Below, in pieces: positions 37,930 to 46,251 of a DNA stretch of 64,000 bases (position 1 is the first letter of the stretch; every line of letters starts with the position of its first letter). The notes below the pieces were generated by a model. That model made no database searches. It saw nothing but the letters and a program-made list of their open reading frames with translations, and was not told where the DNA came from. The stretch is from the NCBI RefSeq assembly GCF_000374165.1, contig NZ_KB893694.1:100-64099 (forward strand). The letters are read 5' to 3'. This DNA is from Parafrankia elaeagni. GTDB lineage: Bacteria > Actinomycetota > Actinomycetes > Frankiales > Frankiaceae. Position numbers and translations under genes: made by a program.

Positions 37930-38742
37930 GTGGGGGAGCAGCGGAGCCCGTGGGCCCGGCCGGTCGGCAGGGAGGACGCCGCGCCGGTTGGTCCGGCCGG
38001 GAACGCGGGTGACCTGACCGCCTGGCGGGCGGCTGCCGCCGCCACCGCGGATCCCCGCTGGTCCCGGTCGCCGATGGCGGACGGGCGCACCGGTGGCGCG
38101 TCACCGTGGGCCGCGGACGGGTCAGCTGATGACGACGGCGGCTGGGGCCGGGGACGGCACCAGCCCTGGGACCCCTGGGAGGATCCGGGCGACGGGCCCG
38201 GCCCGACCGCCAACGGGCAGACCGGCTCCGACCCGGTGGAGGTCGCGGTGGGCCCGCCCGCGCGCGCCGGGGAGCAGCCGGAGGCACAGCCGGACGGTGG
38301 CGCGCGCCGGAGTCTGGCGGTGCTCGTCCCGCCGCTGGTCGTGCTGGCCGGCGGCGCGGCCGTCATCGGCTCGACGATGACGTGGGCGACGGTCCGCGCG
38401 TACGGCCTGATGGAGTTCGCCGTCCGGGGGACGGATCCGGATCAGCACGGCCATCTGACCATGGTCCTCGGCCTGCTCGCGATGGTGGCCGGCCTGCTGC
38501 TGGCCGGCCGGCGGGTCGACTGGGGGCGGGTGCTCGCCGTGGTGGCGGGCCTGATGCTCGTTCTGACGGCGGTGGTGGATCTGGCCCGCCTGCACCGCGA
38601 CGGCCTGCTGATCGGGTCGGGCCTCGATGCCACGACGGACATCGGCCCCGGGCTGTGGGTCATCGGGGTCAGCGGCGCCGTCCTCCTCCTGGCGGGTGTC
38701 CTGGTGCGCTTCACCGCCCTTGTGGGGCCTGGGCCCCGCTGA
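37930..38742 (+). CDS. Four-helix membrane protein, shorter paralogue of its neighbour
   Basis: A 270-residue protein of unknown function. Its first 125 residues are hydrophilic and Gly/Pro/Trp-rich (GRGRHQPWDPWEDPGD); the rest has four hydrophobic helices: LAVLVPPLVVLAGGAAVIGS, HLTMVLGLLAMVAGLLLAG, VLAVVAGLMLVLTAVVDLA and GLWVIGVSGAVLLLAGVLV. The pattern (W after helix one, G-x-L-T start of helix two, D after helix three, G-rich start of helix four) matches the C-terminal module of the preceding 962-residue protein, so the two are tandem paralogues. GTG 37930 has GGAGG five bases upstream and is preferred to ATG 37909. Transcription probably continues from the larger gene, 171 bp upstream. 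Confidence 0.75.
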   Translation: MGEQRSPWARPVGREDAAPVGPAGNAGDLTAWRAAAAATADPRWSRSPMADGRTGGASPWAADGSADDDGGWGRGRHQPWDPWEDPGDGPGPTANGQTGSDPVEVAVGPPARAGEQPEAQPDGGARRSLAVLVPPLVVLAGGAAVIGSTMTWATVRAYGLMEFAVRGTDPDQHGHLTMVLGLLAMVAGLLLAGRRVDWGRVLAVVAGLMLVLTAVVDLARLHRDGLLIGSGLDATTDIGPGLWVIGVSGAVLLLAGVLVRFTALVGPGPR

Positions 38743-39193
38743 GCGGGACCGGACGGAGACCGGGTGAGGCCTCGGTATCCGCGGTGGCACCGAGGCGGAG
38801 GTGAATGTGGCGGCGCCTCGGACGGAGCGGCGGGAGCCCGGACAACGGGCCCGAGAACAGGAATGGAAAGCACCGGAGGGAATGGGTCGGGGCAACCGCC
38901 TTGAGACCACACTGGAGACCACGGCTGAAGGATGTCCGAGTAGTTACCCCTGCGGGTTCGCCCTTACCGGCATGACCCCCGAACAGGGGACTGCCGGTGG
39001 CTGTATTTGGGTCATGACGTACGGAGATGCGCCGTGCAGACTGTGCTCATGGCACGCGGGTGACGGGGGACCGGACGTTCGGACCGGGGGGATACCGGAC
39101 GGCCGACGACACCCGCGGGCCCCGGGCGCGCACTCTGTCGGGCACAGGGGGGCGCGAGGCATGCGCCGGACGCGGGGATCCGGCGTGCGCCAG

Positions 39194-39230
39194 GTGGTGG
39201 GTACCAACTGTCCGAGCTGGTACCCACCAC
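39194..39230. terminator. Perfect 13-bp hairpin in a convergent gap
   Basis: GTGGTGGGTACCA at 39194-39206 pairs exactly with TGGTACCCACCAC at 39218-39230 around an 11-base loop. No T-tract follows on either strand. It is 450 bp past one gene and 140 bp past the other, so termination of the regulator gene is the likelier role; a structured small RNA is also possible. Confidence 0.55.
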
Positions 39231-39255
39231 GAATCCTGCCCGCCACGCCCGCCAC

Positions 39256-39298
39256 GCCCGCCGAAGGCGGGCACATCGGCAGACGCGGGCACATCGGC
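39256..39298. repeat. Hairpin plus 18-bp-period direct repeats
   Basis: GCCCGCC-GAA-GGCGGGC forms a perfect 7-bp stem at 39256-39272. GCGGGCACATCGGC occurs at 39267-39280 and 39285-39298, the first copy overlapping the stem. Upstream, CCCGCCACG is repeated in tandem from about 39239. Confidence 0.7.
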
Positions 39299-39371
39299 GG
39301 ACCGGGCCTCGGCCCGGGTGCGGACCAGGGGGGGACGGCTGGCCAGATCACCCCAGCAGAGGGTGGTGGGA

Positions 39372-40007
39372 TCAGTCGAGGAGTCCGTCCTCGACCGCCC
39401 GCCGGTAAAGATCGATCTTGGTGTCGGCTTCCCGCCCGGCCCTGCGGTACTTCACCCGGACCCGCTCGATGTACTGCTTCGCGGTCTCCGGGGAGACCTC
39501 CATCTTCCGGGCGACGGTCTTGAGGGCCATGCCGGTGGCGTAGAGGCGCAGTGCCTCCATCTCCTGCGGCGAGAGCTGCGGGCGGTCCGGTGCCTTGTCG
39601 GTGAGCAGAACGAAGGCCAGGTGGGGTGAGACCCAGCCGTTGCCCGCGCTGGCCGCCCGGATCGCCGTCCCCAGCTCGTCCACGTCGTCGGTCTTGGTGA
39701 CGAAGCCGCAGGCTCCCGCGCGCATCGCGCCGCGGACGGCCTCCGGTTCGCCGAGCGCGCTGAAGACGATCACGGAGGATCCGGCCTCGGTGAGGGCCTG
39801 GATGTTGCCGGGTGCCTCCGATCCGTCGCCCAGATCGAGGTCGAGCAGGGTGACCTGGGCCTGCCGGCCCGGCCCGGCCAGCAGCGCGCGGATCGAGGTG
39901 GCGGTCGCGACGAGCTCGATGCCGTCCAGGCCCGCGAGGACGTCGGTGAGCCCGCGCAGCACGATGGGGTGATCGTCGACCGCGGCGACCGAAATGATCG
40001 TTGTCAC
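39372..40007 (-). CDS. NarL/LuxR-type response regulator, orphan
   Basis: A 211-residue two-domain regulator. The receiver domain has the acidic pair Asp11-Asp12 (VAAVDDHPIVLRG), the phosphoacceptor in VTLLDLDLGDG (Asp56), the switch Ser in VIVFSALG and the Lys in GFVTKTDD. A C-terminal LuxR-type HTH follows: LSPQEMEALRLYATGMALK, then TVARKMEVSPETAKQYIERVRVKYRRAGR. There is no histidine kinase gene on either side, so its partner is elsewhere. GTG 40007 gives the usual family length; GTG 40055 upstream is possible. The 286-bp upstream gap contains an AT-rich patch that may be its promoter. Confidence 0.93.
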   Translation of the reverse strand: MTTIISVAAVDDHPIVLRGLTDVLAGLDGIELVATATSIRALLAGPGRQAQVTLLDLDLGDGSEAPGNIQALTEAGSSVIVFSALGEPEAVRGAMRAGACGFVTKTDDVDELGTAIRAASAGNGWVSPHLAFVLLTDKAPDRPQLSPQEMEALRLYATGMALKTVARKMEVSPETAKQYIERVRVKYRRAGREADTKIDLYRRAVEDGLLD

Positions 40008-40194
40008 CGGCTCGTGGACTCCCGCTTTGCCGCTCTGTCGGTCACGGCTCTCCACCGTTTCTGCCCGCTCCCGGGCATAGGTATGACGTGTCCGCCCCCC
40101 ACTGGAACGCCACCGGGCACGATGCCCGTAAGGGAGTTATTTCAGCAGATCCACGCCGGCGGTCACCAAGAGGCATCGGACGGGCGTCGATAAT

Positions 40195-40240
40195 CACTCG
40201 CTTTTGCAGGCCTTGATAGTAATTTATGACTATTTTCTGG
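40195..40240. promoter_or_regulatory. AT-rich patch with ATAGT/ACTAT inverted repeat
   Basis: Unusually AT-rich for this DNA. ATAGT at 40216-40220 and ACTAT at 40229-40233 flank eight A/T-rich bases. It is about 210 bp upstream of the response regulator start and could be its promoter or an operator. Confidence 0.35.
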
Positions 40241-40293
40241 TGATGCTTGGTTCGGGTAAAGGCGGAGATCGGAGTCCGTCCCGCGCGTACGGA

Positions 40294-41637
40294 TCAGGTG
40301 GGCCGGGCACCCGGCCGCCCCCACCGGTCGAGCGCCTCCGCGAGCAGGTCGAACTCGCCCGGGGTGGCGTAGACGTGCGGGCTGACCCGCAGCACCGGCC
40401 CGGTCAGCTCCGGTGCCCGACCGGCCGGGATCGGGCTGGTCAGGATTCCCGCCTCCTGGTAGAGCGCCCGGGAGACGGCGAGCGGGTCGACGTCACCGGG
40501 CGGGCACAGCGTCACGATCCCGCAGGGTGAGTCCGGCTCCTCGCCCAGCCGCCAGCCGGCGACGCCGCCGACGGCCCGCCGGGCGAGACGGGCGAGCGCG
40601 GTGATCCGGGCCCGCACCATCGCGGTGTCCTCGGCCGCCAGCTCCGCCAGCGCGGTGGCGAGCCCCACCCGGCTCGCCACCGAGGCCTCCCCGACCGACA
40701 GCCGGGCCGGCCCCGCCAGCGGCCGGACGGCGGCCCCGTCCCGTCCCGCCGTCCCGCTGGCCGGTGGACGCAGCTCGACCGGGTGCGCCGAGTAGAGGCT
40801 GGGCGCCCCGACCCCCAGGCGATCGATGACGTCGGGGCGCACCGCGACGAAGCCCGCCCCGCGCGGGCCGCACAGCCATTTGCGCGCGGTGCCGACCCAG
40901 GCGGACGCCGTGATCGCGCCGACGTCGACCTGGCCGAGGGCCTGGGCGACGTCGAGAACCAGATCAACCCCGGCCGCCGCGCACCGGGCCGCCACCTCGG
41001 CCGCCGGCTGCACGACCCCCCGCTGGCTGGGCACGTGGGGGAAGACCGCCAGCGCCAGGTTCTCCAGGCCGACACCGCGAGCCGGCGCAGGCGTCCCGCG
41101 GTGGCTGCCGAGCGGCAGCATCCCCTCGCGGTCGAGGCGGACGATGTCGATGCGCCCCAGCCGGTCGACCGGGAACTCGACGAGGTCGAGTTCGCTCCGG
41201 GACGCCAGCAGCAGCAGGTTCGCGCCGTAGTCGCCGGGCACGATGCCGACCCTGGCCCCCGCCGGCAGGGGCCAGGCGGCCAACAGGGCCGCGAACCCGG
41301 CGGTGGCCGAGTACTGGAACACCACGTCGTCTCCGGTCAGCTCCGGCCCGATGAGAGCCGCGAGGCGGGAACGTGCGCCGGCGACGGCGTCGGCCGCCTC
41401 CAGCTCGGCGACGTAGGCCCCGGCACGGGCCTCCCGCTGGAGATGGTCGGCCTGCGCGGCGACCGTCGCGACCGTCGGGCGGCCCGCCGCCGCGGCGTCC
41501 AGATGGACGACGCCGTCGTCGATCCGGGCAGCGCGCCAGCGCCGGCCGATCTCCACCCCCGGAACCGCGGGGTCGCCGCCGGGCGGCGGGACGGCGTCAC
41601 CAGCCGCGACAACGCGGTCGCCCGTGCCGTGATCCAC
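40294..41637 (-). CDS. EgtE-like PLP-dependent C-S lyase
   Basis: A class V aminotransferase-fold protein resembling the ergothioneine C-S lyase EgtE of mycobacteria, which cleaves hercynyl-cysteine sulfoxide to ergothioneine. Similar blocks in order are GVEIGRRWRAARIDDGVVHLD, REARAGAYVAELEA, VPGDYGANLLLLAS, HVPSQRGVVQPAAEVA, LVLDVAQALGQVDVG and GTARKWLCGPRGAGFVAVRP with the PLP lysine, LSVGEASVASRVGLATAL and VLRVSPHVYATPGEFD. No egtA, egtB, egtC or egtD gene is nearby, so the assignment rests on sequence alone and a selenocysteine-lyase/desulfurase relative is possible. GTG 41637 is a compromise start; the first 50 residues lack homology, and starts further upstream would run into the divergent panE gene. 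Confidence 0.75.
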   Translation of the reverse strand: MDHGTGDRVVAAGDAVPPPGGDPAVPGVEIGRRWRAARIDDGVVHLDAAAAGRPTVATVAAQADHLQREARAGAYVAELEAADAVAGARSRLAALIGPELTGDDVVFQYSATAGFAALLAAWPLPAGARVGIVPGDYGANLLLLASRSELDLVEFPVDRLGRIDIVRLDREGMLPLGSHRGTPAPARGVGLENLALAVFPHVPSQRGVVQPAAEVAARCAAAGVDLVLDVAQALGQVDVGAITASAWVGTARKWLCGPRGAGFVAVRPDVIDRLGVGAPSLYSAHPVELRPPASGTAGRDGAAVRPLAGPARLSVGEASVASRVGLATALAELAAEDTAMVRARITALARLARRAVGGVAGWRLGEEPDSPCGIVTLCPPGDVDPLAVSRALYQEAGILTSPIPAGRAPELTGPVLRVSPHVYATPGEFDLLAEALDRWGRPGARPT

Positions 41638-41743
41638 CAGCTCAGTCTCGCAGCGGGGCGGGCGGGAGCAAAGCTGATTCCCCGCGCCGCCGGCGGGCCG
41701 GTCGCCGGGGTCGCTGGTCGGACCCTCCTGGCAGGCTTGGCAC

Positions 41744-42739
41744 ATGGCTGTGTCTCCCAGCGCCGTTCCCGACCATGACGCAGCGGTGTTCCGAGGGCGG
41801 GTGGCCGGGCCCACCGACCCGGCCGAGCACGTCCGGCCGGCCCGGGTCGCGGTCGTCGGCGCGGGAGCCGTCGGCGCCTACCTGGCCGCCCGGGCCGGGC
41901 AGGCGGGCGCCGAGGTGGTGCTGTGCGTGCGCCGCGGCGCCTACGACCGGATCCGGGTGGTCAGGGACGAGTCGGCGGGCGGAAGCTTCGAGACGCCGTT
42001 GCGGGTGATCACCGACCCGGCCCGGCTGGACGCCCCGCTCGACTGGGTCGTGATGGCCACCAAGGCCCACCAGACCCCCGCCGCGATGGGCTGGCTGCAC
42101 GCCGCCCTCGCCGCCTCGTCGGAGGGGCTGGGCGTCGTCGTCGCGCAGAACGGGGTGCGCCAGACCGAGCGGATCAGCCCACCGGTGCCGCGGGCCGCCG
42201 TCCTGCCGGCCGTGGTGTACATCAACGCCGAGCTGTCCGAGCCCGGTGTCGTACGCCACCTGGCGTACGGCGTGCTGCAGATCCCCGACAGCCCGCTCGG
42301 CGAGCGGTTCGCCCGGGTGCTGCCGCCCGGGGACATCCGCCTCGTGGACGACTTCGTGACGGCCGCGTGGTCGAAGCTGCTGAGCAACAGCGCGGCCAAC
42401 TCGGTGACCGCGCTCACCGGGCGAGGCCTGGAGGTGCTGGGCCGTGCGGACGTCGCCGGGCTGGCGCTGGCCGTCATGCGCGAGACCGCCGCGGTCGGTC
42501 GCGCGGACGGTGCCCGGCTGCCCGACGACGCCCCGGAGCGCACTCTGGAACGGCTGCGCCGCCAGCCGCCCGGCGCCGGCACGTCGATGCTGCGCGACCG
42601 CCTCGCGGGCCGGCCGCTGGAACACGAGGCGCTGATCGGCACGGTGGTCCGCCTCGGGCAGCGGGCCGGGGTGGCGACGCCGGCCAGCGCGGCGCTGCTG
42701 CCGCTGCTGGCCGCCCTCAACGACGACCACGCCGGGTGA
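41744..42739 (+). CDS. panE: 2-dehydropantoate 2-reductase family protein
   Basis: A 331-residue NADPH-dependent reductase of the ketopantoate reductase family, making pantoate for coenzyme A. The Rossmann motif VAVVGAGAVGAYLAARAG is near residue 34, the conserved lysines in VMATKAHQT and in AAWSKLLSNSAANSVTALTG are present, and the C-terminal helical domain runs through ERTLERLRRQPPGAGTSMLRD and GRPLEHEALIG. ATG 41744 is the first start; a low-complexity lead of about 30 residues precedes the fold. The gene diverges from the EgtE-like gene and ends 21 bp from the convergent hydroxyglutarate oxidase gene. Other 2-keto acids as substrates cannot be excluded. Confidence 0.88.
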   Translation: MAVSPSAVPDHDAAVFRGRVAGPTDPAEHVRPARVAVVGAGAVGAYLAARAGQAGAEVVLCVRRGAYDRIRVVRDESAGGSFETPLRVITDPARLDAPLDWVVMATKAHQTPAAMGWLHAALAASSEGLGVVVAQNGVRQTERISPPVPRAAVLPAVVYINAELSEPGVVRHLAYGVLQIPDSPLGERFARVLPPGDIRLVDDFVTAAWSKLLSNSAANSVTALTGRGLEVLGRADVAGLALAVMRETAAVGRADGARLPDDAPERTLERLRRQPPGAGTSMLRDRLAGRPLEHEALIGTVVRLGQRAGVATPASAALLPLLAALNDDHAG

Positions 42740-42760
42740 GACCGGAGACCGGAGGACGGA

Positions 42761-44044
42761 TCAGGAGGCGCGTTCGGGCACCACGTCGGCCACGATGTGC
42801 TCGGCGATCGCCAGGGACGCGGTGGCGCCCGGCGAGGGCGCGTTGCGCACGTGCACGACCCGTCCGCGCACGGCGAGCACGAAGTCGTCGACGAGGCTGC
42901 CGTCCCGCGCGACAGCCTGGGCGCGGACGCCGGCGGGCCCCCGAACCACGTCGGCGGCGCGCAGCTCGGGGACGTAGCGCCGGGCCTCGGCGACGAACGC
43001 CCGCTTGCTGGCGGTGCGCAGCATCTCCTTGGCGCCGGTGCGCCAGTGCGTCTTCGCCATTGAGCGGAACCCCGGCCAGGCCAGGGTCTGCCGCAGGTCA
43101 CCGCGGTCGAGGGTGCCCACGGTGTAACCCTCCCGCGCGGTGGCGAGCACGGCGTTGGGGCCGACGAGGATCTCGCCGTCCACCCGCTTGGTGAGGTGGA
43201 TGCCCAGGAACGGGTAGCGCGGGTCCGGCACGGGATAGATGAGGCCGCGGACGAGGCTGCGGCGCTCGGGCCGCAGCAGCCAGTAGTCACCGCGGAACGG
43301 GATGATCCGCGGGGAGCTGTCCTCCCCGGTGAGCGCGGCGACCTGGTCCGAGTGCAGGCCGGCGCACGAGATCAGCAGGTCGAACGGGCCGACGGACTCG
43401 GAGACGGCGTGCACCAGACCGCCGTCCACCGACGATGTCCGGTGCGAGCCGTTGGGCCGGACCGCCGCCTGGCCGCGGACCCGCACCCGCAGCCGGACGC
43501 CCTCCTTGTCGTCGTCGACGCCGATCACCTCGGCGCCGGTGCGGACGGCGCCGCCCGCGTCGAGGATGTCGGCGCGCATCGCCCGCGCGACAGCCGGGTA
43601 GTCGACGATCGCGGTGGTGGGGGAGTGCAGCGCGGCGACGCCGCGGGCATGGGGCTCGATGGCGCGCAGCTCGGCGGCGTCGAGCATGCGGGTGTCGGGC
43701 ACCCCGTTGGCGTCCGCCCGGTGGGCGATGTCGGCGAGGCGGTCGAGCTCGCTGTCGTCGACGGCGACGACGACCTTGCCGCACTCGTCGTAGCGGATGC
43801 CGCGCGCCTCGCAGTACTCGCGGAGCAGGCCGACCCCACGGCGGCACAGTGTCGCCTTCAGCGAGCCGGGCTTGTAGTACAGCCCGGCGTGTACGACGCC
43901 GCTGTTGCGCCCGGTCTGGTGCTGGGCGATGTCCGGTTCCTTCTCGAACACGGTGACCGTCGACCCGGGCATGACCTGCCCGAGCCGGCGGGCCACCGCC
44001 AGCCCCAGGATGCCGCCGCCGACGACCGCGATGTGCTCCGGCAC
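42761..44044 (-). CDS. lhgO: L-2-hydroxyglutarate oxidase
   Basis: A 427-residue FAD enzyme of the DAO family oxidising L-2-hydroxyglutarate to 2-oxoglutarate, a metabolite-repair and lysine-catabolic step at the membrane. The dinucleotide motif IAVVGGGILGLAVARRLG starts at residue 4. QHQTGRNSGVVHAGLYYKPGSLKA is the characteristic LhgO block, and FRGDYWLL, YPVPDPRYPFLGIHLTKRVDGE and VGPNAVLA complete the substrate domain. A Lys/Arg-rich insert at about residues 205-225 (VRLRVRVRGQAAVRPNGSHR) is larger than usual. GTG 44044 is set by GGAGGAGG just upstream. The GH15 gene lies upstream on the same strand at 101 bp. Confidence 0.93.
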   Translation of the reverse strand: MPEHIAVVGGGILGLAVARRLGQVMPGSTVTVFEKEPDIAQHQTGRNSGVVHAGLYYKPGSLKATLCRRGVGLLREYCEARGIRYDECGKVVVAVDDSELDRLADIAHRADANGVPDTRMLDAAELRAIEPHARGVAALHSPTTAIVDYPAVARAMRADILDAGGAVRTGAEVIGVDDDKEGVRLRVRVRGQAAVRPNGSHRTSSVDGGLVHAVSESVGPFDLLISCAGLHSDQVAALTGEDSSPRIIPFRGDYWLLRPERRSLVRGLIYPVPDPRYPFLGIHLTKRVDGEILVGPNAVLATAREGYTVGTLDRGDLRQTLAWPGFRSMAKTHWRTGAKEMLRTASKRAFVAEARRYVPELRAADVVRGPAGVRAQAVARDGSLVDDFVLAVRGRVVHVRNAPSPGATASLAIAEHIVADVVPERAS

Positions 44045-44145
44045 CCGTGCCTCCTCCGCTTGTCCCGGTTGTTCCGGACCGGGCCCACAGACCGGTTCCA
44101 CAGACCGGGCCCCTGATCCGGGGACCAGTATCCCGGCGGTGCCGG

Positions 44146-46035
44146 TCAGCCGAAGAAGTGGCCCGGGGGGTGCGCCCGGTCCGCCCGGGAGCGGGGGCGC
44201 CCGCGCAGGGCCTCGGTGAGCGTGCGGGCGGTGTTGACGAGCGGGACGTGGCTGAACGCCTGCGGGAAGTTCCCGGTCATCCGGCCCAGCTTCGGGTCGT
44301 ACTCCTCGGCGAGCAGCCCGACGTCGTTGCGCAGCGCGAGCAGGCGTTCGAACAGTTCCTGCGCCTCGTGCACCCGGCCGGACAGCGCGTAGTTGTCGGC
44401 GAGCCAGAAGGTGCAGGCCAGGAAGGCACCCTCACCGGCCGGCAGGCCGTCGACGGCGCCGTCCTCGGCGGTCGGATAGCGCAGGACGAACCCGTCCTCC
44501 ATCAGCTCCCGCTCGATCGCCGCGACGGTGCCGACCACCCGCGGGTCCGTCGCGGGAAGGAAGCCGACCAGCGACATGTAGAGCAGCGCGGCGTCGAGCT
44601 CCTTCGAGCCGTAGTACTGGGTGAACGTGTTGCGCTCACTGTCGAAGCCGCGCGCGCACACCTCGCGGTGGATCTCGTCGCGCAGCGCGGACCACCGCTC
44701 GACGGGGCCGGGCAGCCCGGACTCGACGATGCCGCGCACCGCCCGGTCGGCGGCGACCCAGGCCATCACCTTCGAGTGGACGAAGTGCCGGCGCGGGCCG
44801 CGGACCTCCCAGATGCCCTCGTCGGACTTGCGCCAGCCGGTCTCCAGGAAGTCCATCAGCTTGGTCTGCAACGGCCACGAGTCGTCCCCGCCGTTGTCCT
44901 CGGGGGCGTGGATCCCGGAGCGGAACAGGTCGCGGGCCGCGCCGTTGCGGCGGTTGGCGACGGCCACCCGGGCCACGTGCAGGGCGTCCAGGACCTCGCC
45001 GTAGACGTCCAGCTGGAACTGGTCGACGGCGGCGTTGCCCACCCGGACGGGGGAGGAGTTCTCGTAGCCCGGCAGCCACGGGACCTCGTACTCGGGCAGC
45101 CGGCGCTCGCCCGCCACGCCGTACATGATCTGCACCCGGGACGGGTCACCCGCCACCGCCCGCAGCAGCCACTCCCGCCAGGCGGTCGCCTCGCTGGTGA
45201 AACCCGCGTCGAGCAGGGCCAGCAGGGTGATGGTGGCGTCGCGCAGCCAGCAGTAGCGGTAGTCCCAGTTGCGGACGCCGCCGATGTGCTCGGGCAGTGA
45301 GGTGGTGACGGCCGCGACGATGCCGCCGGTCGGCGCGTAGGTGAGCGCCTTCAGGGTGATCAGTGAGCGGCGCACCGCCGGCTGCCACTGGCCGTCGTAG
45401 GTGCAGCCGGCCATCCAGTCCGACCACCAGGCCTCGGTCTGGCTGATCATCCGGCGGATGTCCTGCGGCGCGGGAGCCGGCTCGTGCGAGGGCCGCCAGG
45501 TCAGCGAGAACGGCACCGACTGCCCGGCGGACACGCTGAACTCGGCGTAGGTGGCCATGTCGTGCCCCTCCATCGGGGCGGTGGTCCACAGCGTCACCGA
45601 GTCGGGGCCGGCGACCGCCGCGACGGAGTGCTCGTCGAGCCGGCGCACCCACGGCACGATCGAGCCGTAGTCGAACCGGAACCGGGTCTCGGAGCGCATC
45701 CGGACCGAGCCCTGGAGGCACTCCACCAGCCGCAGCACGACATGGGCGCCGGCCCGGGGGAACATCGCGTCGACGATGCGCACGGTGCCCGAGGCCGTGG
45801 TCATGTCGGTCTCCAGCACCAGGGTGTCACCCCGGTAACGGCGGCTGACCCCGAGTACCGGCTCCACCGGCGCGATCTTCCAGTGGCCCGACTCGTCGTC
45901 CCCGAGCAGCGCGGCGAAGCAGGCCGGGGAGTCGAAGCGAGGCAGGCACAGCCAGTCGATCGAGCCGTTGCGCGAGACGAGCGCCGCAGAGTGGGTGTCG
46001 CCGATCAGCGCGTAGTCCTCGATCAGGGATGGCAC
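44146..46035 (-). CDS. Glycoside hydrolase family 15 protein (trehalase/glucoamylase-like)
   Basis: A 629-residue GH15 protein. It opens with IEDYALIGDTHSAALVSRNGSIDWLCLPRFD, the N-terminal beta-domain characteristic of actinobacterial trehalases and glucoamylase-like enzymes, and continues into an (alpha/alpha)6 barrel: NWDYRYCWLRDAT, then GIWEVRGPRRHFVHSKVM with the putative acid Glu410, and EEYDPKLGRMTGNFPQAFSHV with the base Glu577 or Glu578. Hydrolysis of trehalose is the best guess, since close actinobacterial relatives do this, but starch-like substrates are possible. No signal peptide is present, so it acts in the cytoplasm. ATG 46035 is the natural start. A short palindrome lies at 46082-46097 upstream. 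Confidence 0.92.
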   Translation of the reverse strand: MPSLIEDYALIGDTHSAALVSRNGSIDWLCLPRFDSPACFAALLGDDESGHWKIAPVEPVLGVSRRYRGDTLVLETDMTTASGTVRIVDAMFPRAGAHVVLRLVECLQGSVRMRSETRFRFDYGSIVPWVRRLDEHSVAAVAGPDSVTLWTTAPMEGHDMATYAEFSVSAGQSVPFSLTWRPSHEPAPAPQDIRRMISQTEAWWSDWMAGCTYDGQWQPAVRRSLITLKALTYAPTGGIVAAVTTSLPEHIGGVRNWDYRYCWLRDATITLLALLDAGFTSEATAWREWLLRAVAGDPSRVQIMYGVAGERRLPEYEVPWLPGYENSSPVRVGNAAVDQFQLDVYGEVLDALHVARVAVANRRNGAARDLFRSGIHAPEDNGGDDSWPLQTKLMDFLETGWRKSDEGIWEVRGPRRHFVHSKVMAWVAADRAVRGIVESGLPGPVERWSALRDEIHREVCARGFDSERNTFTQYYGSKELDAALLYMSLVGFLPATDPRVVGTVAAIERELMEDGFVLRYPTAEDGAVDGLPAGEGAFLACTFWLADNYALSGRVHEAQELFERLLALRNDVGLLAEEYDPKLGRMTGNFPQAFSHVPLVNTARTLTEALRGRPRSRADRAHPPGHFFG

Positions 46036-46081
46036 GGCGTTCTGGTCTCCTCGCTCGAATCAGTACCATGTATCTCTGACA

Positions 46082-46097
46082 GTGATGCGCAGATCAC
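46082..46097. promoter_or_regulatory. GTGAT-N6-ATCAC palindrome upstream of the GH15 gene
   Basis: Perfect five-base arms around six bases, 47 bp before the GH15 start. It may be an operator for this gene or the divergent small membrane protein gene. Confidence 0.35.
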
Positions 46098-46251
46098 ACC
46101 GGGTGGTGCCGGTGGGCTCCTCGTGCTACGCCGCGCAAGGCCGTTCACCTTACGGACCCGCTGGACGGAATACGTTGACAGTGCCGGTGTCCGCCGCGGC
46201 GAGACGCCCACCGGACCAGATTTCGTGCCCCGCTGTGACAGGAATCGCCTG

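Larger units (their letters stand above)
38743..39371. other. Hairpin- and repeat-rich convergent region
   Basis: About 630 bp between the membrane-protein pair and the response regulator gene. No gene can be supported; frames are open but read as shadows. It contains a perfect 13-bp hairpin at 39194-39230 and a cluster of short repeats and a second hairpin at 39256-39298. Confidence 0.55.

Noticed and set aside
38801-39523. 240-codon frame in the gap before the response regulator
   Set aside because: It runs across the strong hairpin and into the opposite-strand regulator gene and has no domain or plausible start.
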